Origin: Prunella strophiata
Lineage: Eukaryota > Chordata > Aves > Passeriformes > Prunellidae
Length of the DNA: 64,000 nt
Assembly (NCBI GenBank): GCA_036583965.1
Contig: JAZBQD010000019.1
Location: forward strand, 17,313,585-17,377,584
Direction of reading: 5' to 3'
Positions 27,701-39,201 of this stretch are shown here, one piece after another. Made by a program: the position numbers and the translations under genes. The notes under the pieces were generated by a model. The model saw only the letters and a list, made by a program, of their open reading frames with translations. It was not told where the DNA came from and did not search any database. Within the stretch, counting starts at the first letter, position 1, and each line of letters starts with the position of its first letter.

Positions 27701-30109
27701 CTTCCTGAGGAATGTTTTACCCCATTATAATTTTAGTAATGGCTTACTGATTTAACCTCCCAGGAGATTTCTTCCAGTTTGCTTTTGGTATCTTTTGGAT
27801 GTAGTGCTGACAAAATTCACATTTCTTTGATGTCCCTATGTCCCCTTCATTTCATTACTTGGGCAGGACATGGAGCAGGGAAGAAATGGAATTGACAATC
27901 TTGTCCTCAGGTCACAGCTGTTTCCCTGCTCCTTTGCCTGTGGCACCATTTTTCCTGATGTCACCTCCCCTTTCCAGGTCTTGGAGGCATGGTAGAGCAG
28001 GCAGGTGACCTTTACTGCCAGGGTCAAGTGGCTTTGACAGCCTGAGCTGGGGCAAAGCCTGAGTATTTCTCCTGGCAGAGCCCTGGGCAGGGACTGAGCT
28101 GGGGATGGGCCCAAAACACCTGCTCAGACCCCCATGCCAGGGCAGGGATGGGCTGGGCAGAGCCCCTGGCTGAAATGGCAGCAGGTCATGTCAGAGTATC
28201 ACCTTCCTCTGCTGTGCTGCCATTCTGAAATCCCTGCATCTCTTACAGGACAAGAACCTGAGGTCCCTCCTGCAGAGAATTGAGGCCTTGATCCCAAATT
28301 GCTTAGGCTGAGCTCAGCAAGCCTGTTTTCAAAGCAAAGCCTGCTCTCCGTGAGTAAATTTCCCTTTCAATTTTCCCTAGAAAATCCTGCAGCAAATGGC
28401 TTTAAATGCAGTGTCTGTGTGGAACTGCTCTTTTTGGTGCGTTTCCCGTAATGAGCCATAACATATGTGTGTGTCTTTACACACCTCGGAACAATGCTAT
28501 GCAAGCATTAGGGGATTTTTCTAACAACTACTGAATGTGCTGCTTTTCACAGCTCACCCAAACACTCCTGCCTGATAAGCCTGCCTGCAGAGGGACGTTA
28601 TCTGTATTTCTAGGATCAGCAGAAAAGAGAAAAAAAAAAAAGTGGGAGGCATATCTGAATATTTTAAACTGCTAATTCTGATGCAAGCAAGTGGCATAGA
28701 AGACACTTCTTGGATGGGGAAGCCTGAAGAGGTGTGTTTGTGGAGCTGTAACACTGTCCAGAGAAGGAAGTTCAGTGAGAAGTACAGAACCTTGAGCTCT
28801 CTGCTGTTTCCTATCTCAGTGCATCCTTGAGTGAACTGTTCTGTTTCTCCCTCTGGCAAGCACAATGCCAGTATATCCTCCAGTACAGCCATCCCCAGAC
28901 ATTCTAATGCACAGTAAGTGAATTAAAACCACAGCAGCACCAGATGCACCTTGCACATGAGTATAACAGTGCAGGAGCAGTATTTGCCCCAATGATGTCC
29001 TGTCTTCATTAGCACAGGGAAGTGCAGCATGCAGATGGTCCAGAGCCATCACTCACCACAGCATGAGCAGCACATCCAGAGCTGTGCAGGTGGGCTGCTT
29101 TCCCTGAGCCCCTAACTCCTGAACTACCCTAGTCAGAAATGTTCTAGCCCTGGGGCTCAGAAAGCATCTTTCTGAAGATGAATTTTGCTGCGTTTCTGAT
29201 TTTTACCTGAAGCAACCCAGCCTGCAGTAGCTAACAGGCATTTTTCAGATGGATCTTTAGGCCAAGTCCTTCATATTTCAGTACAGAGCTGCACTGTTAT
29301 TCAACACATTGCATTTTCCAGGAATAGACATTTCCAGGAAAATGTATCTGGATGTTTTTGCCCAGTGGTGGTTCTTCCATCTTTGATTACTGTCAAAAGC
29401 AAAAGATCTCTCTGTAATCTACCTTCCCAGTGAGGATGAGCCTCTGAGACAACAGTGTTCCTGTAAGAGAAGTGAGGCAGAAAGCAGCACTTGAGAACAG
29501 AAGACTGCATGGCTGGAAGGCATGCTTGCTGGGCAAAATATCATGTGCATCTTTTATTTGAAAAATCATCTAAGTCCAATTCTAGCTTCAGCAAGCACAC
29601 AGCACCAAGCTCCTGTCCATGCCCAATGCTAGCACCAACTCCACAGCCCTGCCCCACAGCCTCTCACCCAGACCATGTTGCTCTGTGCAGAGATTTTTGT
29701 CTGCACTGAAGTCAGGAAATTCAGTTATAGTTCCTACAACAACCATAAATCCAGGTATTCTGAACAAATACTATAAAACAAGTAGTTAGTTGCACAAGTG
29801 TTTCTCAGTAGATATATGAGAGATCCAAGCAGGCTTGGAGATGCTGTCTGTAACCCCCACATCTGCCCCTTCAAAACCTGAGCACAGCTGAAAGAGGGGC
29901 TTGGGGGTAAAACCTTTTGACAGCTGATGCCAGGCACCAGATGTTCTGGGGTAGCTGTGAAGTTTCTGGTGACTTGAGGCTATAATCCTGATACTGGAGA
30001 AAGTGGCAACCACACTGTATGTCAGAGCCAGTGGGCAGCAGGTGTCTGCTGAACTCCACAGCAATGCAGGCTAACCAGCCTCCTCACACAACAGTGTCTT
30101 CTGCTCTAT
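24772..30109. other. Non-coding DNA, no gene recognised
   Basis: Mostly A+T-rich, with a more G+C-rich patch at about 25.4-25.95 kb and another at 27.9-28.2 kb. ORFs of up to 123 codons occur on both strands in these patches, overlap each other and have no recognisable domain. An A-rich tract lies near 28.63 kb. Nothing else could be supported. Confidence 0.55.
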
Positions 30110-30300
30110 TTACTGCCCTTAAGTGGACTTCATCATTTTGGTAGCTGAGGGCTTCACACTTGTTAACATTTATCTCTGCAGAGGTTCTGTGAAGTAAGGA
30201 AGAACTGTTATCCCCATTTTACAGGAGAAGACTGAACCAGCAAGGGGCCATAGATCCACCCCAGGGTGTCAGAGAGTCTGCAGCAGAGTCTGTGCCTCCC
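30110..30300 (+). repeat. L3/MIR3-like relic
   Basis: The segment carries GAGGGCTTCACACTTGTTAA, then a GTTCTGTGAAGTAAGG block, then GTTATCCCCATTTTACAGGA and GACTGAACCAGC. This matches the order of the L3/MIR3 family tail (core AAGC-TTTACA, TGTGAGGTAGG, TTATCCCCATTTTACAGATG, AAACTGAGGCA). The CCCCATTTTACAG block is especially well preserved. This is an ancient, immobile insertion. The exact subfamily needs a repeat-library comparison. Confidence 0.7.
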
Positions 30301-30317
30301 AAGTCTGAGGGTCATAA

Positions 30318-30432
30318 CCTCATTTTCCAGTAGTGACAGACAAGATACAGGACCAAAATCTCACAAGTTAATAAGTGCCAGAACCTGCTGGCTGGAGTCC
30401 ACAGGCTGTAGCCTCCTGTCTCCAGCTGCATT
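30318..30432 (+). repeat. MIR-like tail, second copy in the cluster
   Basis: The segment reads CTCATTTTCCAGTAGTGACA, then AAAATCTCACAAGTTAATAA, then GTGCCAGAACC and CTGGAGTCCACAGGCT. This parallels the MIR tail order: CATTTTACAG, AAGGTCACACAGCTAGTAAG, TGGCAGAGCC, CTGGCTCCAGAGCC. It directly follows the copy at 30110, so it is either a second insertion or a duplicated tail. Divergence is high. Confidence 0.5.
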
Positions 30433-30514
30433 CATATTCTCTTTTGTTATTTCAAATATTTTATTGTAGCATTATCTTGTCTAGTCTAAACAATGGTCCC
30501 ACTTGCTCTTGAGA

Positions 30515-30590
30515 GTTGTACTCTGTGAGGGAAAATGTTGAAAATTGTTATTATCCCCAGTGTTAGGGCACAGACACAGAGGGGTGGATG
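30515..30590 (+). repeat. Possible third MIR/L3-like fragment
   Basis: A CTCTGTGAGGGAAAATGTT block is followed by TTGTTATTATCCCCAGTGTT and GGGCACAGACACAGAGG. This resembles the TGTGAGGTAGG, TTATTATCCCCATTTTACAG, GAGGCACAGAGAGG series of the same family. The fragment is short and the call is tentative. Confidence 0.35.
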
Positions 30591-31359
30591 CTCCACAGTC
30601 AGGACCCTACCATCCCTTTGCTACCCCAGCCTCCACTCTCTGTCTCCATTTGCACAGTGCAAGAACCACCACCAGCCCCCCAGTCCCTCCCCACCTGTTC
30701 CAAGGCTGTGCTTCTTTCCCAAGCACAGGGACACTCATATCTCTCGAGTGACAAGGACGCGTGTGGCGTCAGTGGCATCAGTCCAGATATATATTAATGG
30801 CAGAAGACAGAAAAAACTGTGTCCCACATTCTGAGATGACCCACCATAGAGAAAGATCCGAGCTGTGATGTTCCTGCCTCTGGATATTCTGTCTCTTAAA
30901 GCAGGCAGGAGTTCAAATCTCCAGCTCTGTTTCAGTCCTATCCACTAATAAAACCCCCAGGTGTTACTGGAAATACTATTGGATGTCTGCTTTGGCATCT
31001 GAAGTGTGCATCACTTGCCTCATTGCCTTAAAAGCAGTAAATCTCTGTTTATCTTGATGGTTACTTAGTAATGAAAAGCAGTGGCCAAATCAGTTATCTG
31101 AAAGGGGCTAAATGACAACTTGCTCCACAGCCTATGTAAGTGAGGCAGATAGCTTCAAAGCCCTTATCAGTTCCACAGGACTGGGTCTATCCAGAGCAGT
31201 TGAAACAGGCTCTGTCATCCTGGCATGTCCAAGCAATCCTGCTGCTGACCAGCCAAGGACACGGGCATTTCTTGTTTCCACTGTGATTGGGCATAGCATC
31301 CTGTGACAGTTTATGAACAAACAGCAACTGTATTTAGTCATGCCTTAAAATTTGGTAAA

Positions 31360-31510
31360 TGTCCTACCCAGCTATCTCAAAGCATTTCACAAACCTGGTC
31401 CCTCTCTTGACTCAGGAATTCATTGCAGTGGGTAAGATGTCTTCACAGGAATTCGTTTGTGTTTTCCATTTTCCACCTGCAAATTGGGAAGAAGGCTATT
31501 CAGACATTTT
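31360..31510 (+). repeat. L3-like relic
   Basis: The segment contains CTATCTCAAAGCATTTCACA followed by AACCT, then GTGGGTAAGATG, then ATTTTCCACCTGCAAATTGG followed by GAAG. This parallels the L3/MIR3 order CTCAAAGCGCTTTACAAAC, GAGGTAGGTAAGTA, ATTTTACAGATGGGGAAACTG. It is diverged, with no coding capacity, and forms part of a 1.7-kb cluster of such relics. Confidence 0.55.
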
Positions 31511-31649
31511 TGTGAAGGGATTTGGGAACTTTGCAAGGAGAGTGCTGTTTAGGTGTCAGATATCAGTAGCAGCCTGTCACATTGAATTCAGCAAGGGAAT
31601 GGCTGGCTCTGCTGTTGCAGCACTCATGGAGGGCTCAACTCCCAGATGA

Positions 31650-31775
31650 ATTAAGACTCTCTGTGTGACTGAATCTTTTTGCATATTCCTGCCTCACCTG
31701 TAAAATGGAGAGAATAATGTTTCCCTGATTGAATGAATTTTGAGAGACAGTACATTAATGGTACTGAGACCAACA
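31650..31775 (-). repeat. MIR-like relic, minus orientation
   Basis: Read on the plus strand, CTCTCTGTGTGACTGAAT, then CCTCACCTGTAAAATGGAGA and GAATAATG parallels the reverse-oriented MIR tail (CTCTGTGCCTCAG, CCTCATCTGTAAAATGGGGA, TAATAATA). The CTGTAAAATGGAGA block is the most diagnostic. The element is therefore on the minus strand, opposite to its neighbours. Confidence 0.65.
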
Positions 31776-31779
31776 CCAT

Positions 31780-34700
31780 GCAACAAATAATTCTACAATA
31801 GCCACACATACAGCATTCATCTGCATCTGTAGTCAGCAGACTATGGAAGGAACTGGACTATTAACACCTCTACTCTAGGACAGAATGCTTGGAGACCACA
31901 TCCAGACATCCAGGTGTCTGCTGAACTTCATGGGGTTTGGTGTGCAAGTTTGGGCTTGAATGTAGATTGCACAGCTAATTCCAACTTAATTTATAATAGC
32001 CTGAACCTGAACATGAACACCAGCCAATGACTTATTAGGAACCTGAATCAGCTGCCCATTTGTGCCTTGGGTCTATATGTTGAAATTACTCTATTGTCTG
32101 CTGCAAGCTACTCTGAGACTGGAGATTTGTTTCTACAGGACACAGGGAAACATTATGTCACCAAACTACTTCCAGTCTTTTCCAGGATTACAAGTCAGGG
32201 AATGGTGGATAGATCTTGTGATTTCATGCTACAATTTAAACCAGATGGGCTAGCCTTGCAGCATAAACATTCAAGCAAGAAAAGCAAAAAATTGGCAGAA
32301 GAAGTTCTGTTTCCTGAATAACTGTGTTATTATGACTTATATTTTTTAACAAGATGCATATAAAGCTAGTTTACAAGATAACTTGATCACTGTCTTTGAT
32401 TCATCCCAATAAAATGTGGAGGTTTTGTTTTTGCTGTTCAATACTCCAGCCCTACTGCTTGTAACAGGTACAGGGGTTATTATCTGTGAGCTTTCACTAT
32501 TGAGAAAAAACAAGGTGAAGACAAAAAATGCAGCAGCTGTTGCATAGCCAGAACCATTGGGATGTGAGTAGGACAGGAATTATTGCAGGCAGTGAGAGGG
32601 AGGATTTAACCTGAATCAAACCTCAAGACAAAAATGATGAACCCACAAGTCCCCGCTGTATTTTATTGTTTGTTGCCACCAGTGTTGTTTACTTGCAGTT
32701 CCTTCACTTTGATACAGGTATCAATACCTGAAAAGTATTGAATGTGTGGCTGGCATACTGAACTATTAGTATAGTGATAAAAATCTCTTTCCTCTTCATT
32801 TACCCTTTACATACATGAAAGACAAGACAGTATCAGAAGCAGAGGCAAAAAAAGAGACCCAGATAATTAGATGCCACTCATCTCAGAAGTTGAAAGCCAG
32901 TAAAATAACTAAGGTGCTGTGAAAAAATATCTGCCATAGTTAAAATGGCTTGTTGGTGAGAGCTGCAGTGAAGGCCAGTGTATGGGGCCATGCTAAAAAC
33001 ATTGCTGGAAGGAGCCAGATCTACATACCTAGGGAAACTCAAAGCCAGATGAAGTTACATGGGAATTTCAAACCACAGGCTTGCAGGATGAATGCTTAGC
33101 TTCAATGGCACACAGCAAATTAGCATAACACCAGAGCAGACTTGAAGCTCCTCCTTCCACAGCCCTGGGCACCAGCAGAGCTAAAATTTACATCATTTGC
33201 CCAAGCCATGTCTTGGGAAGCTGTCAGGAACAGCCATCATGGCAGGAAAAGCCCCAGGTTTTGACAAATCCCAAAGTAATAGAGATGAAGAGGTTAATGG
33301 TCTGATTTTCACTATTTTGACTTTAATGCATGTGCTGTTCTACCCAGGTCTGAGGCACTGTGGCAGCCCAAAGCCTCTGAAGCAGATTTGGGGATGGGAT
33401 GGCTGAATTTGCTGAGCTGGCAAAGAGCTCTGGGAGATCTGTCAGGACAGTTGCAGAAGCCACTTGGAGCAACATTGTAGCACTTTCTGACTCTTCCTCA
33501 GCCACAGTGAACTGGGATGCTCTGTATTTTTAATCCATCTCTACGTTAAATATTTGCTTGAACCACCTGAGGAAGCAGTCTGTGCTGAGCAGGGTTACCT
33601 TTTGCTGAAGGAGACTGGTGCTGTCACACAGGGCATGATGGTGATTCAGCAGAGCTTCAGAGGCAGAGCAGAGCTACACCAGGGAGCAAAATCCTTAACC
33701 CTGCCCAAGTCAGACAGGAAAGTGCAACTGCCTGTGCTCAGCAGCATGGTGGGAAGGCAGCATGGAGGGGAGAAGGATGAGAAGTGGGAGAACCACAGAG
33801 AAGGGAAAAGGCCTGGGAAGCAGATGCTGATGTGAATGAGGAGGTGTAATGAACATCCCTGTGTCTCAGGCTAGATTTAGAACAAAAATTCTGACTGAAT
33901 TTTTGTGATTGCAACCAAAGTAACAACCTGTAAACTGTTGAGTAAATTCCAGGATGACTGATCAAAGAATTGAAAAGAAAAACTAATTTTACAAAACACT
34001 GAAGACTACCATGCTTCCTAATGATTCCTTCAGAGAGACAGCTAGGACTAACTTTGGAAGTAGCAGAACAACTTCATAAATGTTTTCTGGTGGTGTTATA
34101 TTATTCTAAATTCTGCTTCTCAATACTTACCAGTTTTGGGGTTTTTTTCCCACTAAACATAAAGCATATGCTGTCTTGTATCCTGGTTACATGAGATAAA
34201 CAGATAACCTTTTTTCTCACAGTCAGTTTTTCAGCATTTCTGCCATTGAAGATCCTCTTCTACAGCTTCAAGTTGAAAAAAATCTTTGTGGCAGATTTGG
34301 CATTGCCTGTAATAATTTATGAATGTGATGTGTTGACATGTTTATTGTGTGCATACATTGAGCTACTTCAATCGCTGGATTGTCAAGATGTGTACCCAGG
34401 AGAGAGAAGATGGATCCAGGCATACATTTTTGAGGAAACACTTGGGAAACAGACCAAGCAGTCCTCACTGTGATGTTTTGGCTGGGCCCCTGTTAGGCTC
34501 ACTGGAGAGATTTCCCTGGGAGAAATGTGGGTGCCTGCAAAGCAAGACATGAAAGACCCCAGAGAATTTACAGAGGACCATTTAAACAGACTTTTTTGTG
34601 AGCAAGATTCCAAAAGGGGTTGAAAGTGCTCAGATCTGTAGATGTTTAATTTAGTAGATCTTGGCAAGACTACAAGAAAAAGTGCATGTGAAGTATTTTT

Positions 34701-37700
34701 TAACCAACGTGCTTTATTTCACTGGTTAAGTGGCTCTTCTCTTTTAAAAATGTTTCAGTCATGCAGGAAGGCTCTTCCCATGTATGTGTGTGAGCTTGGA
34801 AAATGCATGGGGTACGCAGGCTGGAGCTTGTGTTTAGTATAGTACAGGGGAATCAGATTATCCCATGCATGGAAAGGTAAAAGCTCAAGGCCTCCTATAA
34901 GCAGAAGGCAAGCCAGAAAGATCACTGGCAACTGGGCATATAGCAGTAACCATAAGAAGATCATCACCTTTCATATAAGTCCTTACATATAGTTCTACTA
35001 ATGGCTTTTATTAAACATTTAAGCCTCAGCATTCAAGAGATTCATATTTGTTACGAAAAATCTGTCCCATTAACAGAAGGTATAAGCTGAAACAAAGCTA
35101 ATGAGCCTTAATACTTGCAGGATAATTCAAAGTTTAAAGGTGGTATTAACAAAAATAAAAATAAGGAAGAGTAGAAAACTCCAGTTTCATTGTCCACTAG
35201 AGAACAGGAGTTTTTTCCTTTTGGATCATAAAATGAAATCTATTGCTCAACTCTTACACTGTTACTAAAGTAGTGCAAAAACACATATATGTGCATAATT
35301 AAGTACCCCTATGTGACCATAAAAGGTCTCACTGGCTGTTCAAGGGGAAGGCAAGTGGGACTTGATTCAGCAGCATGAAAGAGGGAATGGCATTACTGTA
35401 ATCCCCCTGTATTTCTTAACTTTGATGGGGCTCAGCCTTACGTGGTAGAGTGATGGGCTGTACAGCAGTGGCAGCTGTGTTCCAGTGCACAGTCTGAGCT
35501 GTGTGCCCTGTGCATCTGACACACAACAGAAAATTGTCCTGGCACTGCACAGGTATTTATCCAATGGAAATCATGCCTCAAATCAGACACACAAAAATCT
35601 GAGGCACTGGCTATATTAGATATACCTGAAAAGTTAGGTGAATTTTTTATTTATTTGCCTTCTGGTTTTGCAATGTCAGATATGAATGGTAAATGGGTAA
35701 GTGGAAAAAAGCCACTGAGTCCTGTCCTTGAAAACGTGATCTAGCTTAAAGCACTGGCACTTCAATTTTTGTGTTCAAATGAAGAGACCAAAAAAGTTCA
35801 ATAAACAAAGAGGGTAAACAGCACAGCCATAAAATGACATTTGGGAAGTGACAAGTGAGCAGTTGTACAGTGACCAATCTTCTACCACAGTTATGCTCAA
35901 TTTCATGTGGCCCCCATTAGCCACACCACCTGTCCTGGGAGTTCCCCACACATTCCTGTCTTGATAAAAAATGTTGGAAGTATAAAAAGGGAATGGGTAT
36001 CAACATAACACAATGGAGTTGTGGGGCAGGGCACTCACAGGAGCACTGTTCACATCTCATGCAACACTGAACTCCACTCCTTGGTAAATAGTCACATCTT
36101 GCTATGGCAAGACCTTGAAGAGGCACAAGGGGTTTTACAGATGGACTTAGAGCTACTCAGTAGGTGCAGTCAAGTTCCTTTGAGCTGCCTCCTCTGTGAG
36201 ACTGAAGCCTTTCCCAGGAGGGATGCCTGTGGCAAAGGGCCTCTCATCTGTCTGACCCTGGAGCAAGCACCACATTGTGCTGGCAGCAGAGAGGAGGCAG
36301 CGGAGACATTTTTTCCTGAGGTAGGAGAAGAGTCACCTGTGCCCTGGGGCTGCTCTGGGGGCTGCAAACTCGGGCCAAGAGACAGAAATAACCCAGGAGC
36401 TTGTTAGCTGGAGAGCTTGGATTTACAGACTCTCCAGGAGAACAAGGCTTAATGAAAAAATCCAAGGAAAATTAGATAAAATGGACTGATGTGGACATCA
36501 GAAAACTTCTACAGCATAAATCATAAAATCTCCCCAGTTTGGAGAGAGGTAAGAATTTAATCTCCATTAATTTAATCTGGCAGATAGAGATAACAAAGCA
36601 GCCTCTGCATGGGAGAGTTAACATGTCTTGGATTGATACAGAGAGACAAGATGCACTTGCAGGCATAGGAAAAATGCATCTCTGAGAAAATTTCCACTAT
36701 TAATATTTTTCCCTTGCAAATGTGGGTCTTCTAAAACACTCTTTTCTTTTGGAACGATCTAAATGAGGAGGAGGTGGGAAGTAGAGCTACAAAGCATATA
36801 AGAAAGCCTCAGATACATGAGTGGGAGGAAGGAGGAAGAAATTAAAGAATAATGAAGCTTGCATCACTGAGAGCAAACAACAGAAGAAGGGAAATGCACG
36901 CACTTGTGGCTAAATTTTGAAGGAACTTAGGCTGAGGTTTCAAATGGCTGTGGTTAGCATACAGAGCACAGAGTAATTCAGATGATCTGATCAAAGAACA
37001 AAGAAATGTTAAAATTGATTTCATTAGGAAAAATACCTGCCTTAGAGTTAATGGGTAAGCACAGGACAAGATGCCTTGTTTGTATTGATGATATGAAGCA
37101 GCCCTGAGAGGATTATCAGCACCTGTATTATCCAGGTTCATTACAAGGCTTGGACATTGCTTCAGTGGGGCCAGGATTTTACCCTTCATGGAGTCTCTGT
37201 TGGCATCTGTGAGATTTCATTATGTGATGACGTTGCAAACAGGTATCTATTTTTTTTTTTTTAAATGATTAATAGAAATCTTGTTGTTAACATGGTGCCC
37301 AGGATCCCCAGGTCTAGCTGCATCAATAGTTGAACCCCGACGTTCAGCTACTCTTGGAGTGTTGTCACTCAAGCCAAATCAGGCATTTGAGAGCTTCTCC
37401 AGTCACCATCACTCCAATAGTTACCCATCTGAACCAGGAAACAAGCCTGGGGTTGGGTTCATTCCACACCTTCTGATTTTTGTCAGTGCTTTGCTGTAAG
37501 GGCATTCAGCAAGCCAGGCTGATCTATCCCAACACAGTCTTTGAAAATTTTGCAGAGCTTTTGCAGAGCAGTCAGTAGAAAACTTTCAACTGAACTGAAC
37601 GAGGAACCTGTGTGTCTTACACAGGAATCCTGTGGGATGGGATTGTCTCTGTCTCTGTGTCACCAAAACCACCTACAAAATGAAAACTGTAACTTTTCTG

Positions 37701-38769
37701 AGGAAACCCCAAGGTTTTATATTCACTTTGGAATAAACTGAGCCCATCCATCCATTGAAGAGGTGAGCATCAGGGAATCAACAGGAGGTTTTGCCATCTG
37801 AACAGATGAGCAATGCTCAGGGACATAACCAGGACCAAGATGGGGGCAGGGAGAAGCTTCATGCCAGCAAGTTTTACAAATGGAAAGGCTACACTGCTAC
37901 TCCAGCCTATAGTGGCTTTTCAAAATCAACTTGGAGACAGCAAGAAAAAAGGACAGAGGAACAATTTACCATTTTCTAGTAGAGCTATATTTGATGCAGA
38001 TAGAAAACCCCATTCCTTTTCTTTTTTCAAATTTTGTCATTAAAATTCAGAGTTGATACTTTTTGTACATTGTTGTGCAATGTGGTGGTGCAAAATCTGG
38101 GTCTCCTTGTGTCAAGCTCACAGCAAAGCATGTTGATCTAAGGCTTGGCAGTCCTGTAGAGTAGTGGAGTTTGGGTAGGCAGGAAAAAGAATTGGGGGGG
38201 TTACAGCTGTCATTCCGTCCTATGTCCAAGCTTTGTGTCCAGGAAAGAATGTATCCCTTAGGGGAAAAGAAAAAAAGTCTCATCCCATCCTGAATCAGCT
38301 GTCCACAGCCATTATGATAAAATAAATCCAAAAGGATAAACTAGGTTTTTCCTGAAATCACTACAGCAATCACATATACCTCGAGTTGTCATTCTACAGG
38401 GTTGGTTAAAGAAAGCTAACTTAAAATTACTAATTAAATGCCCATTACAGGCTTGACAGTCTCCAGGTGTGTGGCAGTGCTGATGGCACCAGCTCCCTCT
38501 GAGATCCTGCCAGGCTTTGCCCTTGCAGAGCAGCGCAAAGCTCCCCCTCACCTGCTTTCATGGCAGCAAGGCAGGATGAGCAGCAGGAGGAGGCTGGGCG
38601 GGAGGGCTGCAAAGGGGCAGAGTGGGCAGGAGGAGGCAGGTGCACCCTTGGCATTGCAGGCTCTTCTGGCATGGGGAGGTTTCTCTGTTTTCAGCCATAA
38701 ATAAGATGCAAGGAGGTGTCAGGCCTCACTGAGGCTCCTGGCGGGTAAGACGGTAAAAAATAACAGTTT
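31780..38769. other. Non-coding flank upstream of the CpG island
   Basis: A+T-rich sequence with a T13 tract at 37250-37262 and no recognisable coding exon. ORFs of 60-128 codons are scattered on both strands without family signatures. CpG is scarce until the composition changes sharply near 38.77 kb. Just before the island, at 38.57-38.70 kb, there is a G-rich patch of AGGAGG/GGCAGG type. Confidence 0.55.
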
Positions 38770-39133
38770 CAGTTCTGCATGTCTCGTTGTTCAACGTGTA
38801 AAAGACCGGCTCCGGTGGCACGAAGGCCGTTCCCAGTCGCAACGAGACGGCCAAGGAAGGCAGCCGAGGCGTGTGGGCACTCGCCGGGGGTTGTGCTGCG
38901 ACGGGCCGACGGGCCGGGCAGGCCCGCCCCGGTGGGACAGCGGGCCCGAGAGGGTTCCCCTGAAGGAAAAGGGACAGAACGCGTGGGACCTGCATCCCCG
39001 TACACCGGCAGGAAAACACCCCCGAGGGAGCAGCACCTCTCAACCCGCCCCCGCCAGCTTCCCGCTCCCGAAGTTTTTCCTTCGGGGAAGCCCGGCGCGG
39101 GCAGCAGCCGCCAGCTCCGGGGGCCGGCTCGGC

Positions 39134-39150
39134 GGGGCGGGGCGGGCGGG
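39134..39150 (+). promoter_or_regulatory. GC boxes forming a G-quadruplex motif
   Basis: Four G tracts of 4, 4, 3 and 3 bases are separated by single C residues. This overlaps Sp1/KLF-type GC boxes and satisfies the canonical intramolecular G-quadruplex pattern with one-base loops. It lies in the middle of the CpG island, about 175 bp before the candidate donor at 39325. Confidence 0.85.
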
Positions 39151-39186
39151 CGGCGCTAGGGCCCGGCGGGGCGCGGCGCCGCCGCC

Positions 39187-39201
39187 GGGGGCGGGGTGGG
39201 G
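39187..39201 (+). promoter_or_regulatory. Second GC-box cluster
   Basis: GGGGGCGGGG and TGGGGGCGG lie side by side, giving two further Sp1/KLF-type GC boxes. They are about 50 bp from the G-quadruplex-forming cluster and close to the likely transcription start region of the island. Confidence 0.7.
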
